A stretch of DNA of 64,000 nt from Cyrtodaria siliqua (Eukaryota > Mollusca > Bivalvia > Adapedonta > Hiatellidae): NCBI GenBank assembly GCA_037043455.1, contig JAWPHD010011475.1, positions 19,550 through 83,549 on the forward strand, read 5' to 3'. Under the pieces are notes generated by a model, which made no database searches, had not been told where the DNA came from, and worked only from the letters and a program-made list of their open reading frames with translations. Below are positions 52,446 to 63,408 of the stretch, in pieces. Positions within the stretch are counted from its first letter, which is position 1, and every line of letters begins with the position of its first letter. The position numbers and the translations under genes were made by a program.

Positions 52446-53179
52446 TGACTTCTACCTAAATCCTCAAAGGACAGTATCGTTCGATGATATTCCTGAAACT
52501 TGTCTTGTCGTACCTTTAATGATTTGTGCTCTTGTTGCTCTGGTTTCTGCAAAGTCATTGAGTACTTACAGTGTGGCTTTCTATGCTTGTTTACACTCAT
52601 ATATACATGATCATCTTTGTGTTATACCTATTTTGCCTATTAAAGCCCCAAATACATCTACCAAGAGAAAAATTGAGTAATGTGTTTCAAGACCGTCCTC
52701 ACAGCATGATGACCTGAGTTTTCTGGTCAAAGCAGGTCAAAGCCTCCTCAAGAATGTGACTGCATTTCAGTACTATGCAAGACAGATACATAATTTAAAC
52801 TAGCATAGTATATATTAGATGGAACGAAACCTGTGTGAAGAAAATGAAAGAAAATGTAATCAAAAAAGTTAAAAATGAATGTGGTCAACTATTTTAAATA
52901 CAAACTCAAAATGAATGTGGTCAACTATTTTGAATAAAAACACACACACAAAAACGGCATTCTTGATTGGAATGAGAATGTTGACATACCTTCAAGTTAT
53001 GTTGTGCGTTGTGGGGGGTGTGCCCTTTTCACTAAAAAGAATTCTGAAAAAAATATATTTTCATTTGTCAATAGTTATGGAAACACTTTTATTATTGTTA
53101 AAATACCAGAGTGACGCATACATACAAGGGACAATTCAAGGAAGATTGTTATTTACCATTATATAGCGATTATTTAACT
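52446..53179. other. No gene recognised
   Basis: Begins with the start of the retroelement tail (CTCTTGTTGCTCTGGTTTCTGC at 52530). A tandem AATGTGGTCAACTATTTT pair is at 52877-52932. No further coding signal. Confidence 0.45.
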
Positions 53180-53940
53180 GAATGTTACTTTGTTATATAA
53201 CTATATACAGTTATTCCTTAATCAGATGAAACTAAGAATTAAAGATGTATGGATGCAAGATTTTAACGGTGGTTTAGAAGACTCATGCAGAGCTTTATTT
53301 TATAGAAATATAGTTGATTTTGGGTTTAATAAATACTTAGATGTAGTAGACATACGTAAATACAGAATGGCCCTGTCTCGCTTAAGAATTTCTTCGTATT
53401 GGCTGGGGGTAGACGTGGAAGATGGCGAAAACCCATATGTGTACCATTTGATGAACGAAAATGCGCATTTTAGACGAGTCCCATTTTGAATTGAATTGAA
53501 TGTTGTTTAACGGCTCATCAACACAGTATAGGTTATTTAGAGCCGCGCCAGAGAGAGTGGAAGGATACATAGGAATCCGGGAACCTGCTCTACTCTTATT
53601 ATCGAATAGATTCCTATGGTTCTTTAACTTGCTCGGAGGATAGACCGATACACGGGACCGCCCGGTTTACGTCCCCGTCCGACAGACGGGGCTAAGGGAG
53701 AGTGTCTTGCCCAAGAATACACCGACGGAACTCAGTGGCATCACGGAAGATTGAACCCGGGGCCTCCGGAGTCCCATTTTGTCATCGAAGGTCAAGCTTT
53801 TCAGGAGCTGCGTACTAAATATATCAAAAAGTATTATTGGGAACATCCAAATTGTTTTACACTTTTGAAATTAATAAAAAGTCTTCCTGGCACAAGTGCG
53901 TGTAACGTAGATTTTTCTTAAAATGAGAGTGTAACTAAAA
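53180..53940 (+). pseudogene. LINE ORF2 C-terminal fragment interrupted by a SINE
   Basis: QMKLRIKDVWMQDFNGGLEDSCRALF and RKYRMALSRLRISSY match the post-reverse-transcriptase region of the element at 792-1451. A +1 shift near 53415 is followed by FDERKCAF, the start of the zinc module; the SINE interrupts at 53489, and HFVIEGQAFQELRTKYIKKYY continues after it. AATAAA near 54466 may be its 3' end. Confidence 0.75.
53489..53768 (-). mobile_element. SINE family 1, second copy, with 13-bp target duplication
   Basis: Flanked by GAGTCCCATTTTG (53476-53488 and 53769-53781). Sequence parallels 2052-2345. On the minus strand the tail is CATTCAATTCAATTC, the same AATTC repeat that ends SINE family 2. 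It interrupts the LINE zinc module. Confidence 0.9.
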
Positions 53941-55740
53941 CAATAACACAAATATACCTTTCAGTAATATCATTTGTTATTATAACTATGTACCTGAATA
54001 GACTGTTATTTATATAAATCATGATATGTACTATTGTATGCCGCCATCTTTACCACGCCACAAGTGTATCATAAATGTAATTATTGATGCTATGCTCATG
54101 ACTCTTGGTCATTGCATAAGAAAGAATCTTCTTCTATATAACTATGAATCACAACACTCATTTTGTCTAAACATATTGAAATATGGTTAAGTTAAAGTGT
54201 ATTACATTAAAAACATTAAAAAATATCATGATCAAGCAAATCAATTTAATATATTAGAAAAATCAGAACTATAGTAAATTTAGCAGTAATTAGCTGCACG
54301 TTATTGTATAATCATTCCCTGTGTGATTAAATTACCAATGGAGCAGAGACAGAGCAGAGCAGAGACAGCAGAGAGGTACTGTTAAAAATAGCACATGTAT
54401 TGTATGAGGTCGTAAAATCACATCTGTATTGTACGTCTAAACTGTATGTACGCTTGATATTTGAAATAAAATGTTAAAAACAAAAAAAAGAAAATAAATT
54501 TATTTATACAAACATGCTGTCATTCTTATTGAGGCAAAATCTCCTTCCATTTATTTCTACATATTAACATAACATAGGGTTGTATTGATGTAAAATATAT
54601 CCCCATTAATGAATTCCTTCCGTCTTGTTTAGTTTTTATGCAGATAAATACAGTATCCTCGGCCTCTTAGTTTTCGCACACTTTGCGATAATTGGTATCA
54701 TGATATCAGTGAAAAGTATACAGTTAGCCTAATAAGATGCTAGATGGAATAAACTATTCAGTCTGCAGCAAAAACTACCTAGACAATTATCAAATTTAAT
54801 TCTCTTTTCATCTGATAAGACTTGTAAATGTATGACCTACATATTTTTACTTGCGGTAAGCGGCTTTCAACTTTAGTTATCGCACACTTTAATTTAATTA
54901 GTTTTTTCCCCCAAGATGCAGTGTTTTCATACGGGTAATTTTATGCAAATGAGTTGACCTGATCTTATGTAAAATTGCCAACACAGAAAAAATAGCAAAG
55001 TATCCACTATTATTTTACTTTAAAAGAAGAAAACAATGCCTTGTATTTGCTTTGTGTTGTTTTAACGGAAAAAAAATACATTCATCATCTCGGAAAAGAA
55101 ATAGTTTGTAAATTGTTTACATCAGCTGTTTTCAAAACATGGCATCCAACTTAGGTCACATGTCGGTCACGAAAGTTTTGGGGCAAACGGTTATGAAAGA
55201 TGGCTTTTTTACATAAACACCGATATTGCGTCATCGTTTTTTGCAGGTACACGCCATTGACTTGACCCAATTCCATTTCTTATTTACGATGAAAGAGGTT
55301 GATGAAAACGCAATTTTTTGATGGCTAAAGAAAGATAAAATATCAAATCCATACAGTATCGCAAAATAATATTAATATTCCTGAATTTTCTTTTAATGGA
55401 AGGTATTTAATGATAACTACACCGGTAGATGGAGGAACATGCGAAATAATAATGTCCGTAGAGCTGAAAATCGCTTCAGTTTTCTTTTTGATGTTTTGAA
55501 CTATAGGCTTAGCAGACGGACATCAACAGTGATGACGGAATTCAAACAAGAAACGCGCGCATACGTCATTTCCTGAATCGTCCGAAATCACAAGGTGTGC
55601 GAAAACAGATGGTTCCACGATACTTTTTGGACGCTCCAATTTGTAAAACCATTTACCAACAAGCACAGGACAGGGTCCTAATGACCACATGGTGGGATAT
55701 TTGCCCATTAATCTGTAACACAAGTATGCTTAACTGTCCC
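53941..55740. other. No gene recognised
   Basis: AT-rich. A GAGCAGAGACAGCAGAGA short repeat at 54342-54375. No coding motif; one 66-codon minus-strand frame (55523-55723) has no recognisable domain. Confidence 0.45.
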
Positions 55741-55744
55741 TTGT

Positions 55745-56030
55745 ATTTGGGGGTTTAAGGCTGCCTTGTTTGTTAGAGTATATAGCCTGGTGGCAATGTT
55801 TTACTTACGCTTTATTGGGATAACAAAAAGGGGAAGAGTGAGGTCTGGTGCACCCTAGAACCTGATTTAAACACTGCGGCCTTTTTGCCACCGTCTGTTC
55901 CAAGGCGGTAGCCCTATTTTCAAACCAGTTTGTGTTTGTGATGTTACATGCCTTGCTTCAGATTAATGCGTGTTTTGGATTAACTGTTTTCTGTGAAAGC
56001 TAAATTTCCTGTTCAGCTTGTAAAAGTAGA
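55745..56030 (+). repeat. Retroelement 3' tail
   Basis: GCTGCCTTGTTTGTTAGAGT, GAGGTCTGGTGCACCCTAGA, TGTTCCAAGGCGGTAGCCCT and TGTGAAAGCTAAATTTCCTG in tail order. Confidence 0.7.
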
Positions 56031-57021
56031 TATAAAAAAAACTACTTTTGGTTCACCATAAAACAGGGTTTAATCCCCAAGCGACATTTTTGTAGCTGAC
56101 CTATCGCTGACTTGTCGCTGACCTATCCCCGTTTTATGTGTGCATGTCCAAGAATTTTCATCATAGGCAGTTTTATCAGCACTTGATCTGATAAGCCATC
56201 AGATGACTGCGCCAATAGATACTAAGATACTAATAAGAAATTTACATTGATTTATATAGGGAGAAATCAAAAAACGATTTAAAATTGAACTTTCTTATTA
56301 ACTTTATATACCATCCGGCATATGGCCTTAATGGTTAATTTAATTCCTTTAGGGTGATACTTTTTTCATCAAAATAGCTCAATATTTGGTTGCTTCAATT
56401 TTTGTTTGAAAAATACCACTAGTTTCTGCTCTATTCTTATGTACAAATTTTGTAAATGACGTTAACCATCAGTTTTTACTCACTATTTTCTTAAAATTAT
56501 GTCTAAATTAATACACCATCCGGCATATGTTTTAAAAGGTGTAATCATGTAGATTCTAAATATATAATCTGATTTAAAATAAGTTATTGTTTTATTGCTT
56601 CAAAATTCATTTGAAAATGGCCGTTTAACGTGTTTCTCTATTATCGCGATACAGTATTGCATTCGTTACTTATAAGTATGGACTATGATAGAACAACAAA
56701 ATAAACTCATGTATTATGAGGTAGCGAAAAGGTATTCGTTTGATATATTGTAGATAAAATATTGAAATTTAATTTTTTTTTTTTAACAAACAAAATACAC
56801 AATAAATCTAATGATATATTTAAAAACTGTCTATGGAAATGAAAAGGTATTGTCTATTCCGGGGTTTGATTTAATCAATTTTGAATATACATATCGGTGT
56901 CACAAATCTGTGTATTTAAAGGATTAATGACACGCGTCATTATTACGAGCGCGTAGTTAGGTGTCACTTATTCAATATTCATGCTATGGTTTTGTTTATT
57001 GCACGCACATGATATTTGCCT
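56031..57021. other. No gene recognised
   Basis: AT-rich sequence with a CACCATCCGGCATATG block twice (56330 and 56515). Contains no open frame of note; may hold upstream control sequence for the locus at 57065. Confidence 0.4.
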
Positions 57022-57051
57022 GACACGTGTCGAATTAAATTTGTGCACGTG
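57022..57051 (+). promoter_or_regulatory. Two CACGTG E-boxes upstream of the chromodomain-like exon
   Basis: GACACGTGTC (57022-57031) and GCACGTGG (CACGTG at 57046-57051), 14-40 bases before the ATG at 57065. Suggestive of bHLH binding; no clear TATA box at a useful distance. Confidence 0.3.
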
Positions 57052-57064
57052 GTATAATTCTTAA

Positions 57065-57259
57065 ATGCATATCAATTTTAAACTAACTATGGAACAGTCA
57101 TGCAAAACACCTCGTAAAGGAAGAGTTAATTACAAGACACTTAATGAGGGAAACGCAATACCAATATGTATTCGAAAATGTAGACGCAGTGTCAAACCAA
57201 ATGTTTTACCTGAAACATATACAGTTGAAAGGATAATATTAAGGAAAAAATTGCCAGAG
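57065..57259 (+). CDS. Exon with N-terminal half of a chromodomain-like motif
   Basis: A short frame with two possible starts (57065, or MEQSCKTPRKG at 57089). It is basic (RKGRVNYK, CIRKCRRSVKP) and ends ETYTVERIILRKKLPE before a consensus donor GAG|GTAAGT. YxVERI is how a chromodomain begins. Joined in phase to 58551 it continues GKRVLVKWEGY, the rest of the chromodomain core. After that the frame ends within ~20 codons, so the product as read would be short. Either a third frame/exon arrangement exists or the locus is broken. Confidence 0.5.
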
Positions 57260-58550
57260 GTAAGTAACACTTAATTTGTTAGAAATATAAAGTAACGATA
57301 ATTTTGATGAAATATATGAATTAGCTACATCAAATAAGGTAGATCCTTCTAATTTGATGATTCTTTGTTCATACTTATTTTTACTTTTTGCATAAATTAT
57401 AAAAAAAAATATCATTGGGTTTATATTTCACAAACATGTGCACATCCTGCATCTTTCAATATTGACATGTAATACATTAGTTACATATAACAATATGCGA
57501 TCGAGATTGAAGATATTTGCAGTATTGTCTAATTTCATTTTACAAAGTAATGTCTATATATATACGGAATAGATTCAATAACTATTATTTTACAAATATA
57601 GCATGTTTGTTTTACAGTTAAAACAATAACTATTAGGAATTACAATAATTATAAAAAAATATATATTAATTTAATATTGCCAAAATATAACATAAAGTGT
57701 TCTGTTACTAATTAATTTGTTCCCGCAACATCACATAAAACTGCGCATTAGGGGTTCATTAATTCAAGTGTTATCTGGTTATAATCGCTGTTTATCTCAC
57801 TTGATAATAATTAACTCTCCAAATTATCATGCTTATCAATGCATATTTGCATATTCCAATATGTAACTGATTTATAAAATAATCGTTTAATATATGGGGA
57901 AAATATTAAGATTTTAGATACTTGTATATAAGCTATCTTTTCATTTGGTTACTCGGAAGATATTGTGCAGCATATATGTACTAAAATAAAATAAAAATGA
58001 TGTATATAAACTCGTAATCATAAAAGACCAGACACATGCCGATGTGGCCGTAGTTCTATATCTCCCTGTATTAATAAGGCACAGATGACTGATTTCATAA
58101 TGAATGCATGCATTTATAAATCATTAAATGTAAATCTACGTGGCCGTTTCATTAATCACACTTTCAATCACTATGTTCGTAGAAAAAGATTTTAGACGAA
58201 AGTTGATATTAAACATGTTAAGCGAGATATTAAACATTCATTATTTAACCGATTTGCTAAATATTTAAACTATAAAATATTAATTTATTCTAGAAAACAG
58301 AAAACAAGTTTCAATAAAAATAAATAATAAATAAAATAAATTTGTTAAACAGTATAGCGAAAATATTTAACAAAGTCGGTGTTGAGAGAGAATGAATGTC
58401 TTTGTGTTAACGTCCCTGTACGCTTTAAAGTGAAGTCCGTAAAGTTGACGTTGTTCCTAGATTTTGACGTTACATAAACGTAGCGAACATTGTGCGCAAC
58501 GTCTTAGTATAAGGTTAAAAACTGTATTTGATTATACTTTATTGTTTTAG
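57260..58550. other. Putative intron, AT-rich, no gene
   Basis: Bounded by GTAAGT (57260) and ATTGTTTTAG (58550). No coding signal; the last ~150 bases are less AT-rich with several ACGT motifs (GACGTT, AACGTAGCG). Confidence 0.45.
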
Positions 58551-59521
58551 GGAAAGCGTGTCCTCGTGAAGTGGGAGGGGTATCACCCCTTGTTGATGTT
58601 GAACCTCAGAACATTGTTCCAGATGAGCTGCACCTGTTCCTAAGAATTTCGGATATTCTGCTTCAAAACATTATGGACGATTGTCGACAGCTCGATAAAA
58701 TTGCGCTCGTCCAGAAACGAAAGGCAGACTATCTGGAGAGACTGGTGAAAGCTATCAATGAATGCGGTGTTACTTTCCATACATGGGTCGATCCTTCGGG
58801 GGTTGCTCAAAGCACATCATTGACAGGCGGCGACTACCAAAAACTGTTTCCACTACTTCCACCCAAGCTGGTTTTCGTCATCAACAACGACACGTACGAG
58901 GAAACAGCATTTCTCATCCGAGAGCTACACAACATTCAAAAAGATGTCAATACAGGGTCCGATCGAATCGCCCTATTTAACAAAATTCACAATTGGATGC
59001 TTTGTTTTCAAGGACTTAGCCGAAAAGGACGCCAAGGATATCATCGCGTGACACCTTATATGCACTGTCTGTTGTACCGCGTACCCGCATTCGTCGAAAG
59101 GTTTGGTGGAATAGGAAACTATAGTGGCCAAGGCGTCGAAAAAATGAACGACCAGATTAAACTTATCCACCAAAGGCGGAGCAACAAGTTCGACCAAACC
59201 ATGGATGACCTAAAGATTCGAAAACGAATGGAGTACTCACTGGATGCGGGTTGTGAAAGGATTAAACAGAAGTACAGCAAAGTCAACACTGAATGGTGGG
59301 GTGAAATTAAACGGGACAAATCAGCATCGAAGAAAAGAAGAATAGAATTTGGAATAAAGAACGCACATACACAATTTGAAAAGGAAAATGAAATACCCAT
59401 CAACGAAATGACAATTCCGGAAATAAGATCAAAACTGAAATCGTATGGAATTAACACGAAAGTTCGGAAAATTGACAAATTGAGAGAAATGCTGCACATA
59501 GCAATTGATGCTCCACAATAA
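58551..59521 (+). CDS. Unrecognised 317-codon ORF with C-terminal SAP-like motif
   Basis: The frame is open from 58532 and ends TAA at 59521; the listed start is the acceptor-bounded exon edge. No ATG occurs in frame until 58673, so an upstream exon is needed. Visible segments: IVPDELHLFLRISDILLQNIMDD near the start; NWMLCFQGLSRKGRQGYHRVTPYMHCLLYRVPAF and GNYSGQGVEKMND in the middle; a Lys/Arg-rich region; and NEMTIPEIRSKLKSYGINT plus KIDKLREML at the end (residues ~279-310 of the ORF), the helix-turn-helix pattern of SAP DNA-binding domains. The DELHLFLRI...SGQGVEK combination recurs in uncharacterised invertebrate proteins in my memory, but I cannot name a family. GC content is above its surroundings, as expected for coding. 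Good codon continuity argues it is real. Confidence 0.65.
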
Positions 59522-60660
59522 CGTTAGTGCCAGTGATAGATGATAAGGAATATGTAAGAAAGAAATGCCGTAGATATATACTGATTAAAATTGATAAAAT
59601 ATGTGTGTATATAATATACTTTTATCACATGACATTGCTCATGTTGTTTTCAATTTAATATAACCATATTCTAATTCCTTATAGCACACACGTGTACTAT
59701 AAAAAACGTGAAATGACGTAACGTCACTTAGCAATCTCGAACGTTACTAAGTAATCACGACGTCGTTTAGCGCCAAAAGACGTTTACTAAGGAAAATTAC
59801 CATTTTTCAGGCGTTTTGTAATGTGATAAAAAGAATCTTACACTCGTTGAAATTTGATATAAACTTTTATTAAACTCGTTTATGAAATATTATTTAACTC
59901 GCCAAATTAAGGCTCGTTAAATAAAATTTCAAAAACTCGTTTAATAAAAGTTTATATCAAATAACAACTTATGTAAGATCCTATATATATAAAATTGTAC
60001 AGCATATCATGACCAATTCATTTACATGTATATTTGAAACGTATTTATTTAAATTAAATTATGTTGAGATAGTCAATGTATTGTATATATTTATTGTATT
60101 TAATACGCTATATTTATTAGTCCCTTACCGGTTTTAGAAATTATTCTTAATTATTATCTGCTAATCTATTTACTGCATACATTTAATTATGCTACATGTA
60201 TAATACACAAGACAGCACGTGTACAGGTGCCATTTGTATGTTGTTTCCTTTTTATATTTCAAACAGTGCAATTGCAATCACAATAAAAGACAACGTATGT
60301 TTAGATAATTAAATAAGTTTGAGGCAAAATGTGTTTTCTTCTTATTTATTCATTCTATATCCGAAATATCAAGTTAAATTGAATTCTGATCTGATGATAT
60401 CACCAGCACAATTAATATCGATTGTTTTTATTTATCGGTATACATGTATTTCCAATTAGCCATACCACCGTCTAAGATAAGAAACAGTCGCATCAGAGAT
60501 CTGGCTTGTTGTGTGTTATAGTGGCCCACCAGGGGAGAAAACACTGATACTGAGATTTACTTAATCAGAGTATTTGCATAATTGCTTCCCCTGATAACGA
60601 TGAAGTAAACTCTTCCGTATGTGGTGTCGCTTACTACGTCTATTTCTCCCTGTAAGTTAT
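59522..60660. other. No gene; one inverted repeat
   Basis: Apart from the foldback at 59852-59962, AT-rich with no coding signal; includes ACGTCA/ACGTAACGTCAC-type motifs at 59710-59770. Confidence 0.45.
59852..59962. repeat. Inverted repeat with exact 24-bp arms
   Basis: ATTTGATATAAACTTTTATT and four more bases (59852-59875) pair exactly with 59939-59962; the spacer holds a second, weaker AACTCG/CTCGTT inverted pair. Confidence 0.85.
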
Positions 60661-60664
60661 TTGT

Positions 60665-61050
60665 TTTGTATGCGAGTATTTGGATGGTCGAGTTTTGTGA
60701 ATGCTGCATCTATGTCTATTTTGTATGCGAGTAATCTATATCTATTTTGTATGCGGATATTTGGATGGTCGAGTTTTGTGAACGTTGCATAGCCTGTTCG
60801 ACTTCTGCATCTATGTCTATTTTGTATGCGGGTAATTAATCTATGTCTATTTTGTATGCGAGTAATCTATGTCTATTTTGTATGCGAGTAATCTTTGTCT
60901 GTTTTGTATGCGAGTAATCTATGTCTATTTTGTATGCGAGTAATCTATGTTTATTTTGTATGCGAGTAATCTATGTCTATTTTGTATGCGAGTAATCTAT
61001 GTCTATTTCGTATGCGAGTAATCTATTTCTATTTTGTATGCGAGTATTTT
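60665..61050. repeat. 26-bp minisatellite
   Basis: About ten copies of a unit with TATGCGAGTAATCTATGTCT and ATTTTG, with two longer units containing TTTGGATGGTCGAGTTTTGT at the ends. Confidence 0.9.
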
Positions 61051-61420
61051 GATGGTCGAGTTCTGTGATGCTGCTTAGCCTAATTATTTCTATGCCATAC
61101 GTCATAAGTGGCATAGGTCAAACTGTCCACAGTCGGTTTCCATATGAACCTGATACAATAAATCTGTCGCGTTAAATCGTTGCCAAGGTGATATGTTAAG
61201 GACTGACTCAGTGCGGGTGTCGTGTTGATAATGTTAATTAATAAGACTATAAACAGCGTAGCATGTCAGAAATAAACACGAGCAAATTAATATAACGGCG
61301 GGCTATTAAATTACAATGCCCATACAGCCGCTTATTAACCAAAAATATAAGTACATAATATACACATATATATTCGAAATAGTATGACTGTATTATAAAA
61401 TATTTAGACAAGTTCCAACA
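61051..61420. other. No gene recognised
   Basis: Spacer between the 26-bp and 39-bp arrays. Confidence 0.4.
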
Positions 61421-61424
61421 TATT

Positions 61425-63408
61425 GCTGTGTGTGATTCGATTTTAGACAAAACCGAACATAATGTTGTGTAATTCAAATTCAGACGAGACCCAACATACC
61501 GTTGCGTGTGATTCGAATTCAGACCAGACACAACATACTGCAGACAAAGCCAACATACTGCTGTGTGTGATTGGATTTTAGACAAAACCGAACATAATGT
61601 TGTGTAATTCAAATTCAGACGAGACCCAACATACCGTTGCGTGTGATTCGAATTCAGACCAGACACAACATACTGCAGACAAAGCCAACATACTGCTGTG
61701 TGTGATTCGATTTTAGACAAAACCGAACATAATGTTGTGTGTAATTCAAATTCAGACGAGACCCAACATACCGTTGCGTGTGATTCGAATTCAGACCAGA
61801 CACAACATACTGCAGACAAAGCCAACATACTGCTGTGTGTGATTCGATTTTAGACAAAACCGAACATAATGTTGTGTAATTCAAATTCAGACGAGACCCA
61901 ACATACCGTTGCGTGTGATTCGAATTCAGACCAGACGCAACATACTGCAGACAAAGCCAACATACTGCTGTGCGTGATTCGATTTTAGACAAAATCCAAC
62001 ATACTGTAGAGTGTGATTCGAATTAGGACAAAACCGAACATAATGTTGTGTGTAATTCAAATTCAGACGAGACCCAACATACTGATGCGCATGATTCGAA
62101 TTCAGACAAGATGCAATAGTATGTGGTGTGTGATTCGAATTCAGACAAAACCCAACATACCGTTGCGTGTGATTCGAATTCAGACAAGACCCAATATATT
62201 GTGGCGTGTGATTCGAATTCAGACAAGACCCAATATATTGTGGCGTGTGATTCGAATTCAGACAAAACCCAGCATACCGTTGCGTGTGATTCGAATTCAG
62301 ACAAGACCCAATATACTGTGGCGTGTGATTCGAATTCAGACAAAACCCAGCATACCGTTGCGTGTGATTCGAATTCAGACAAGACCCAATATATTGTGGC
62401 GTGTGATTCGAATTCAGACAAAACCCAGCATACCGTTGCGTGTTATTTGAATTCAGACAAGACCCAATATACTGATGTGTGTGATTTGTATTCAGAGGAG
62501 ACCCAACATACATGTGTGTGATTCAAATTCAGACAAGACCAAACATACTGCTGTGTGTGATTCGAATTCAGACAAGACCAAACATACTGCTGTGTGTGAT
62601 TCGAATTCAGACAATACCAAACATACTGCTGTGTGTGATTCGAATTCAGACAATACCCAATATACTGTGGTGTGTGATTCGATTTTAGACAAAACCCAGC
62701 TTACGGTCGCGTGTAATTAGAATTCAGACAAGACCCAACATACTGATGTGTGTAATTCGAATTCAGACGAGACCCAAAATACTCATGCGTGTGATTCGTA
62801 TTCAGACGAGACCCAACATACTGCTGCGTGTGATTCGTATTCAGACGAGACCAACATACTGCTGCGTGTGATTCATATTCAGATGAGACCCAACATACTG
62901 ATGCGTGTGATTCGTATTCAGACGAGACCAACATACTGCTGCGTGTGATTCATATTCAGACGAGACCCAACATACTGCTGCGTGTGATTCGTATTCAGAC
63001 GAGACCAACATACTGCTGCGTGTGATTCGTATTCAGACGAGACCAACATACTGATGCGTGTGATTCGTATTCAGACGAGACCAACATACTGCTGCGTGTG
63101 ATTCATATTCAGACGAGACCCAACATACTGCTGCGTGTGATTCGTATTCAGACGAGACCAACATACTCCTTCGTGTGATTCGTATTCAGACGAGACCAAC
63201 ATACTGATGTGTGTGATTCGTATTCAGACGAGACCAACATACTGATGCGTGTGATTCGTATTCAGACGAGACCCAACATACTGATGCGTGTGATTCGTAT
63301 TCAGACGAGACCCAACATACTGATGCGTGTGATTCGTATTCAGATGAGACCCAACATACTGATGCGTGTGATTCGTATTCAGACGAGACCCAACATACTG
63401 ATGTTATT
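61425..63408. repeat. 39-bp satellite with ~135-bp higher-order section
   Basis: About 50 units, consensus with GTGTGATTCGAATTCAGACA and AGACCCAACATACTGTTGC, many carrying an EcoRI site. From 61434 to ~61980 the units are grouped in a ~135-bp repeat (start points 61434, 61569, 61704, 61841, 61976). From ~62790 the unit variant is TTCGTATTCAGACGAGACC. As 39 is divisible by 3, frames are open on both strands; the resulting 13-residue repeats (CDSNSDKTQHTVA type) are not evidence of a gene. Confidence 0.95.
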
